Of a stretch of 64,000 nucleotides of DNA, positions 61,526-64,000 are shown in pieces. The stretch covers positions 24,484 through 88,483 of the forward strand of contig CAYSHC010000004.1 in NCBI GenBank assembly GCA_964430855.1. Direction: 5' to 3'. A program made the position numbers and the translations under genes. The notes beneath the pieces are model-generated. The model had not been told where the DNA came from, made no database searches, and saw only the letters and a program-made list of their open reading frames with translations. The stretch's first letter is position 1. Each line of letters starts with the position of its first letter. Source of the DNA: JAEZDP01 sp964430855. GTDB taxonomy: Bacteria; Acidobacteriota; Vicinamibacteria; Vicinamibacterales; Vicinamibacteraceae.

Positions 61526-62140
61526 TCAGCGCTCGCGCCTGCGCTGAGGCGCAATGGTCTCGCCGCGCGCGAGCATGTCCACGAGCGCCGCGATCTTCCT
61601 GGCCCGCCCGGCAGGCGTCTTCATGTTGGTGGTCCTGAAGATGAGGGCGAAGAGGTTCTGCCGCGACAGTGTCCGGAAGGTCGCGAGCGCCGCGGGGCTG
61701 GCCTCGATCGCGTTGCGCAGGTCGTCCGGCACGGCCTCGGCCGAGATGCTGCGGATGGGCGCGTACGCCTTGTCCCACCGCCCGTCGGCCTTGGCGGCCT
61801 CGACCTGCCGAAGGCCTGCCGGCGTCATCCTGCCCGCGGCGATCAGCCGTGCCACGTGCTCGCGGTTGACCTGGCTCCAGAGGCTCTTCGGCCGCCGTGG
61901 CGTGTAGCGCTGGAGGTACGACTCGCTGTCGAGCGACTTGCGAATGCCGTCGATCCATCCCCAGCAGAGCGCGACGTCGAGCGCCTCCTGCCACGTGATG
62001 CTCGGGATCCCCGAGGCCTTCTTGAAGATGCGGATCCAGATCTCCTGCGCGCGGTCGTGGTGCCGGCGCAGCCAGCGCTCGAACGCCTCCTGGTTCCTGA
62101 AGCGCTTGATGGCGGCGGGGTCCGGGATGACGGGTGGCAT
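61526..62140 (-). CDS. YdeI/OmpD-associated (bacteriocin-protection) family protein
   Basis: 204 residues, cytoplasmic. IPDPAAIKRFRNQEAFERWL, WIRIFKKASGIPSITWQEALD, ALCWGWIDGIRKSLD and YTPRRPKSLWSQVNREHVARL are the signature blocks of the YdeI family (COG4430); the C-terminal YdeI-type helix ends in ARKIAALVDMLARGE. The molecular function is not established; a protective role in stress is proposed for E. coli homologues. It follows the SDR gene on the same strand by 40 bp. Confidence 0.9.
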   Translation of the reverse strand: MPPVIPDPAAIKRFRNQEAFERWLRRHHDRAQEIWIRIFKKASGIPSITWQEALDVALCWGWIDGIRKSLDSESYLQRYTPRRPKSLWSQVNREHVARLIAAGRMTPAGLRQVEAAKADGRWDKAYAPIRSISAEAVPDDLRNAIEASPAALATFRTLSRQNLFALIFRTTNMKTPAGRARKIAALVDMLARGETIAPQRRRER

Positions 62141-62180
62141 CGCGGAGGAACGCCGGGCTGCTCCCTCGGGGCGGCCGTGG

Positions 62181-62945
62181 TCAGACGGCCGTATAGCCGC
62201 CGTCGATGAGGTAGTAGCCGCCTGTCATGAACGAGGCGCCGTCGGAGAGCAGGAAGCACACGAGCGGTGCCACTTCGTCCGGGCGCCCGAGGCGTCCGAG
62301 CGGGTGCCTGGAGACGAGCTGCGCGCGGGCCTCCTCGGGCAGGCCGGCCAGCAGCGGCGTCTCGATGTAGGCCGGGCCCACGCAGTTGATGCGGAGGCCC
62401 TGCGGGCCGTACTCCGCGGCGGCATTCTTCGTCAGGCCGACGACGCCGTGCTTGGCGGCGGTGTACGCGCCGTGGCCGAGGGCCGCGACGGTGCCATGGA
62501 TCGACGCCATGTTGACGATGGCGCACTCGCGCGGGCCGGTGGCGAGCATGGCGGGGATCTGGTAGCGCATCCCGTACAGCACGCCGTTGAGGTTGATGTC
62601 GATGACGCGCGACCAGTCGGCCAGGTCGGTCTCGCCGGCGGGGGCGGTCGCGCCGCCGATGCCTGCGTTGTTCACGGCGAAGTGCAGGGCGCCGTAGGTC
62701 TCGACCGCGTACTGCACGGCGTGCTCGGCGTCCTCGGGGCTGGCCGCGTCCTGACGGATCGCGCTGGCCGTGCCGCCGGCGGCCCTGATCTCGCTGGCGA
62801 CACGCTCGGCGCCCTCGACGTTGATGTCGGTGAGAACGACCGTCGTGCCCCTGGCGGCGAGCGCGCGGGCGATGGCGTCGCCGAGGCCGGACGCGGCGCC
62901 GGTGACGAGGGCGACCTTCCCGGAGAGTCCCTGCATGCGCTGCAT
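62181..62945 (-). CDS. Short-chain dehydrogenase/reductase (SDR, classical)
   Basis: 254 residues (251 if started at the second ATG). The classical SDR signatures are all present: TGAASGLG (15-22), D69-type adenine contact region RQDAA, NNAG (92-95), catalytic Ser148 in VNMASIHG, YTAAK with Tyr161 and Lys165, and the C-terminal PxxT/G-like GPAYIETPL. A D at position 40 after the second strand (VLTDIN) predicts NAD+ preference. Substrate unknown. The 5' side abuts repeat locus C. Confidence 0.92.
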   Translation of the reverse strand: MQRMQGLSGKVALVTGAASGLGDAIARALAARGTTVVLTDINVEGAERVASEIRAAGGTASAIRQDAASPEDAEHAVQYAVETYGALHFAVNNAGIGGATAPAGETDLADWSRVIDINLNGVLYGMRYQIPAMLATGPRECAIVNMASIHGTVAALGHGAYTAAKHGVVGLTKNAAAEYGPQGLRINCVGPAYIETPLLAGLPEEARAQLVSRHPLGRLGRPDEVAPLVCFLLSDGASFMTGGYYLIDGGYTAV

Positions 62946-62964
62946 GATAGCGCGGCTGGGGGCC

Positions 62965-63058
62965 GGGGTCAGGTCTCGATTTGTGTCGGGGTGGGGTCAG
63001 GTCTCGGGATATGCGGGGCTGGGGTCAGGTCTCGCGACGGGAACGTTGCAGAATCTGC
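62965..63058 (+). repeat. Repeat locus C, left arm: three direct copies plus inner palindrome
   Basis: Copies of GGGGTCAGGTCTCG start at 62965, 62993 and 63021, exactly 28 bp apart, with unrelated 13-14 bp spacers. Exactly 12 bp after the third copy stands the palindrome GCAGAATCTGC (63048-63058). Confidence 0.88.
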
Positions 63059-63166
63059 GGTACGCGTGAGGGGGCGCGGCGCGCTCGCGGGCGCAACCTG
63101 CGTCACACCGGCGGGCAGCTCGCTGCGCTGCCTCGCGGCCAGCGCCTTCGGGCACGGTGCGCGGGG

Positions 63167-63229
63167 TGGCAACAGCGCGAGATCGAACACCTGGTTGATG
63201 AACAGCGGCGACGGCTGGCGGAGCGGGGG
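63167..63229 (+). pseudogene. Possible remnant of an integrase-core transposase
   Basis: An open stretch reads WQQREIEHLVDEQRRRLAER, resembling from memory the N-terminal helix of integrase-type transposases in Acidobacteriota (EIEYLVEENRVLR... then QRRRLA), with the middle apparently deleted. It has locally lower G+C, no start, ribosome site or continuation, and lies between the arms of repeat locus C. The resemblance is short and could be chance. Confidence 0.25.
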
Positions 63230-63287
63230 AGCGGACGCCATGGCCGGCGTCGGAGACCGGCTGTCGCCCGGGCAGGCGGGCAGGGCA

Positions 63288-63364
63288 TGGTCGGGGCGAC
63301 AGGATTCGAACCTGCGACTTCTCGCTCCCAAAGCGAGCGCTCTACCAGGCTGAGCTACGCCCCG
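63288..63364 (-). tRNA. tRNA-Pro (anticodon TGG)
   Basis: Minus-strand cloverleaf: acceptor CGGGGCG/CGCCCCG (7 bp), D arm with GCCTGGTAGAGC, anticodon stem CTCGC/GCGAG around TTTGGGA (anticodon TGG), T arm GCAGG-TTCGAAT-CCTGT, discriminator A and an encoded CCA at 63288-63290. It lies between the two arms of repeat locus C. Confidence 0.96.
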
Positions 63365-63468
63365 TCCAGCGTCGAATCGTAGCACGCGGGCGCCGCCAGC
63401 CTCGGGCGTCCACGACGGACGGCACGGCCCGTTGGCGCTGCGGCGCGCCTGCGTCCGTCCCCACCCTG

Positions 63469-63562
63469 GCGGAGTCTGCGACCTGCCGTCCCAAGACCTG
63501 ACCCCACCCACCCTCGTTCTCGAGACCTGACCCCACACCCGGCATCTCCGAGACCTGACCCC
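63469..63562 (-). repeat. Repeat locus C, right arm: inverted copies
   Basis: An inner imperfect palindrome GCGGAGTCTGC (63469-63479) is followed by three inverted copies of the core: CAAGACCTGACCCC at 63492-63505 (one mismatch), then 63521-63534 and 63549-63562. Spacings are 29 and 28 bp. This mirrors the left arm across 410 bp that include tRNA-Pro. Confidence 0.85.
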
Positions 63563-63633
63563 GCGCCCCCTGCGGCGGGCTTTGACATTTCCGCGTGGTC
63601 ACGGCCATGCTGGCAGCCGCGTCACCGCCTCCC

Positions 63634-64000
63634 ATGACCGACCTCGCCGCTCCGCCCCTTTCACGGTTCCTCACCTTCACCCGGGACGAATGGGCGCGGC
63701 TGCGCGACAGCACGCCGCTCACGCTCACCGAGCAGGACGTCGAGACCCTCCGCAGCTTCAACGACCAGCTGTCCATCGACGAGGTCGTCCAGATTTACCT
63801 GCCGCTCTCGCGGCTGCTCAGCCTGTACGTCGAGGCCACGCAGGGCCTCTACCGCGCGACGCAGACGTTCCTCGGCAACCGCGAGGGCAAGGTGCCGTTC
63901 ATCATCGGCCTTGCGGGCAGCGTCGCCGTCGGCAAGAGCACGGCGGCGCGCATCCTCCAGGCGCTGCTGTCACGCTGGCCCAGCCCACCCCGCGTGTACC
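63634..64000 (+). CDS. coaA: Pantothenate kinase type I, N-terminal part (cut by window edge)
   Basis: 122 residues to the window end, starting at the ATG at 63634. The N-terminal helices (RFLTFTRDEWARLRDSTPLT; YLPLSRLLSLYVEATQGLY) and the Walker A loop IIGLAGSVAVGKSTAARIL (about residues 93-111) are characteristic of bacterial CoaA, which phosphorylates pantothenate in the first step of CoA synthesis and is inhibited by CoA. Length and motif positions match the E. coli enzyme. The catalytic remainder lies outside the window. Confidence 0.92.
   Translation, partial: MTDLAAPPLSRFLTFTRDEWARLRDSTPLTLTEQDVETLRSFNDQLSIDEVVQIYLPLSRLLSLYVEATQGLYRATQTFLGNREGKVPFIIGLAGSVAVGKSTAARILQALLSRWPSPPRVY

Noticed and set aside
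62965..63035. A CRISPR array, because repeats and spacers alternate with a constant 28-bp period
   Set aside because: The repeats are only 14-15 bp, spacers 13-14 bp, copy numbers two or three, and inverted copies occur in the same locus. No cas genes are near.

Overview
The window is about 70% G+C and nearly wall-to-wall protein-coding. It looks like an environmental member of the Acidobacteriota, most likely Vicinamibacteria-like. That placement is an inference from gene content: two Oar-type TonB-dependent receptors with carboxypeptidase-regulatory plug domains, a DUF1553/DUF1501 cytochrome pair, two CRTAC1-type FG-GAP/UnbV proteins, a membrane-sensor Ser/Thr kinase, and many secreted enzymes. 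No 16S rRNA or other phylogenetic marker is present. A run of 100 N (5536-5635) marks a scaffold join. Both window ends cut genes: a P-type ATPase on the left and pantothenate kinase on the right.

Layout. 0-5.5 kb: truncated cation ATPase, NADP-dependent oxidoreductase, tRNA-Arg(TCT), a secreted DUF6807 protein coupled to an ACP-phosphodiesterase-like gene, an AraC regulator, a VOC protein and a secreted DinB-like protein. 5.5-6 kb: repeat locus A with the scaffold gap. 6-15.7 kb: mostly secreted single genes (amidohydrolase, exported methyltransferase, TPR/propeller protein, phosphopantetheinyl transferase, PafA-like phosphatase, sorbosone-dehydrogenase-like protein, DUF2911, NTF2-like). 15.7-23.6 kb, minus strand: DUF1553-DUF1501 operon, sugar isomerase/epimerase-like protein, histidine phosphatase, methyltransferase and a reprolysin-like metalloprotease. 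24-34 kb, plus strand: an Omp85 (TamA-like) gene directly followed by a 1501-aa TamB, then a TonB-dependent receptor; together these form an outer-membrane module. 34-41 kb: LarA-like racemase, a membrane glycosyltransferase-like gene coupled to a secreted protein, Ser/Thr kinase, M14 carboxypeptidase and FMN reductase. 41-50 kb: topoisomerase IB, coupled small acidic and secreted genes, a DksA/TraR-like protein, a glycogen debranching enzyme coupled to trehalohydrolase TreZ, a Rieske/FAD oxidoreductase and more small hydrophilic proteins. This reads as a stress and storage-polymer island. 50-61.4 kb: a frameshifted TonB-dependent receptor behind a near-consensus sigma-70 promoter, two translationally coupled CRTAC1-like proteins and a divergent ROK regulator. 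61.5-64 kb: YdeI family protein, SDR, repeat locus C enclosing tRNA-Pro(TGG), and the start of coaA.

The most unusual structure is a dispersed repeat family with the core GGGGTCAGGTCTCGC. It occurs at three loci. At each, copies stand about 28 bp apart, two or three in one orientation and then two or three in the opposite orientation. At loci A and C the two arms are capped internally, 11-12 bp from the last copy, by a palindrome close to GCAGAATCTGC. This is the architecture of a mobile-element end with arrayed binding sites. One locus supplies the last ~19 codons of a Rieske protein, one surrounds a tRNA gene and one coincides with the assembly break. I see no CRISPR array, prophage or intact transposase.
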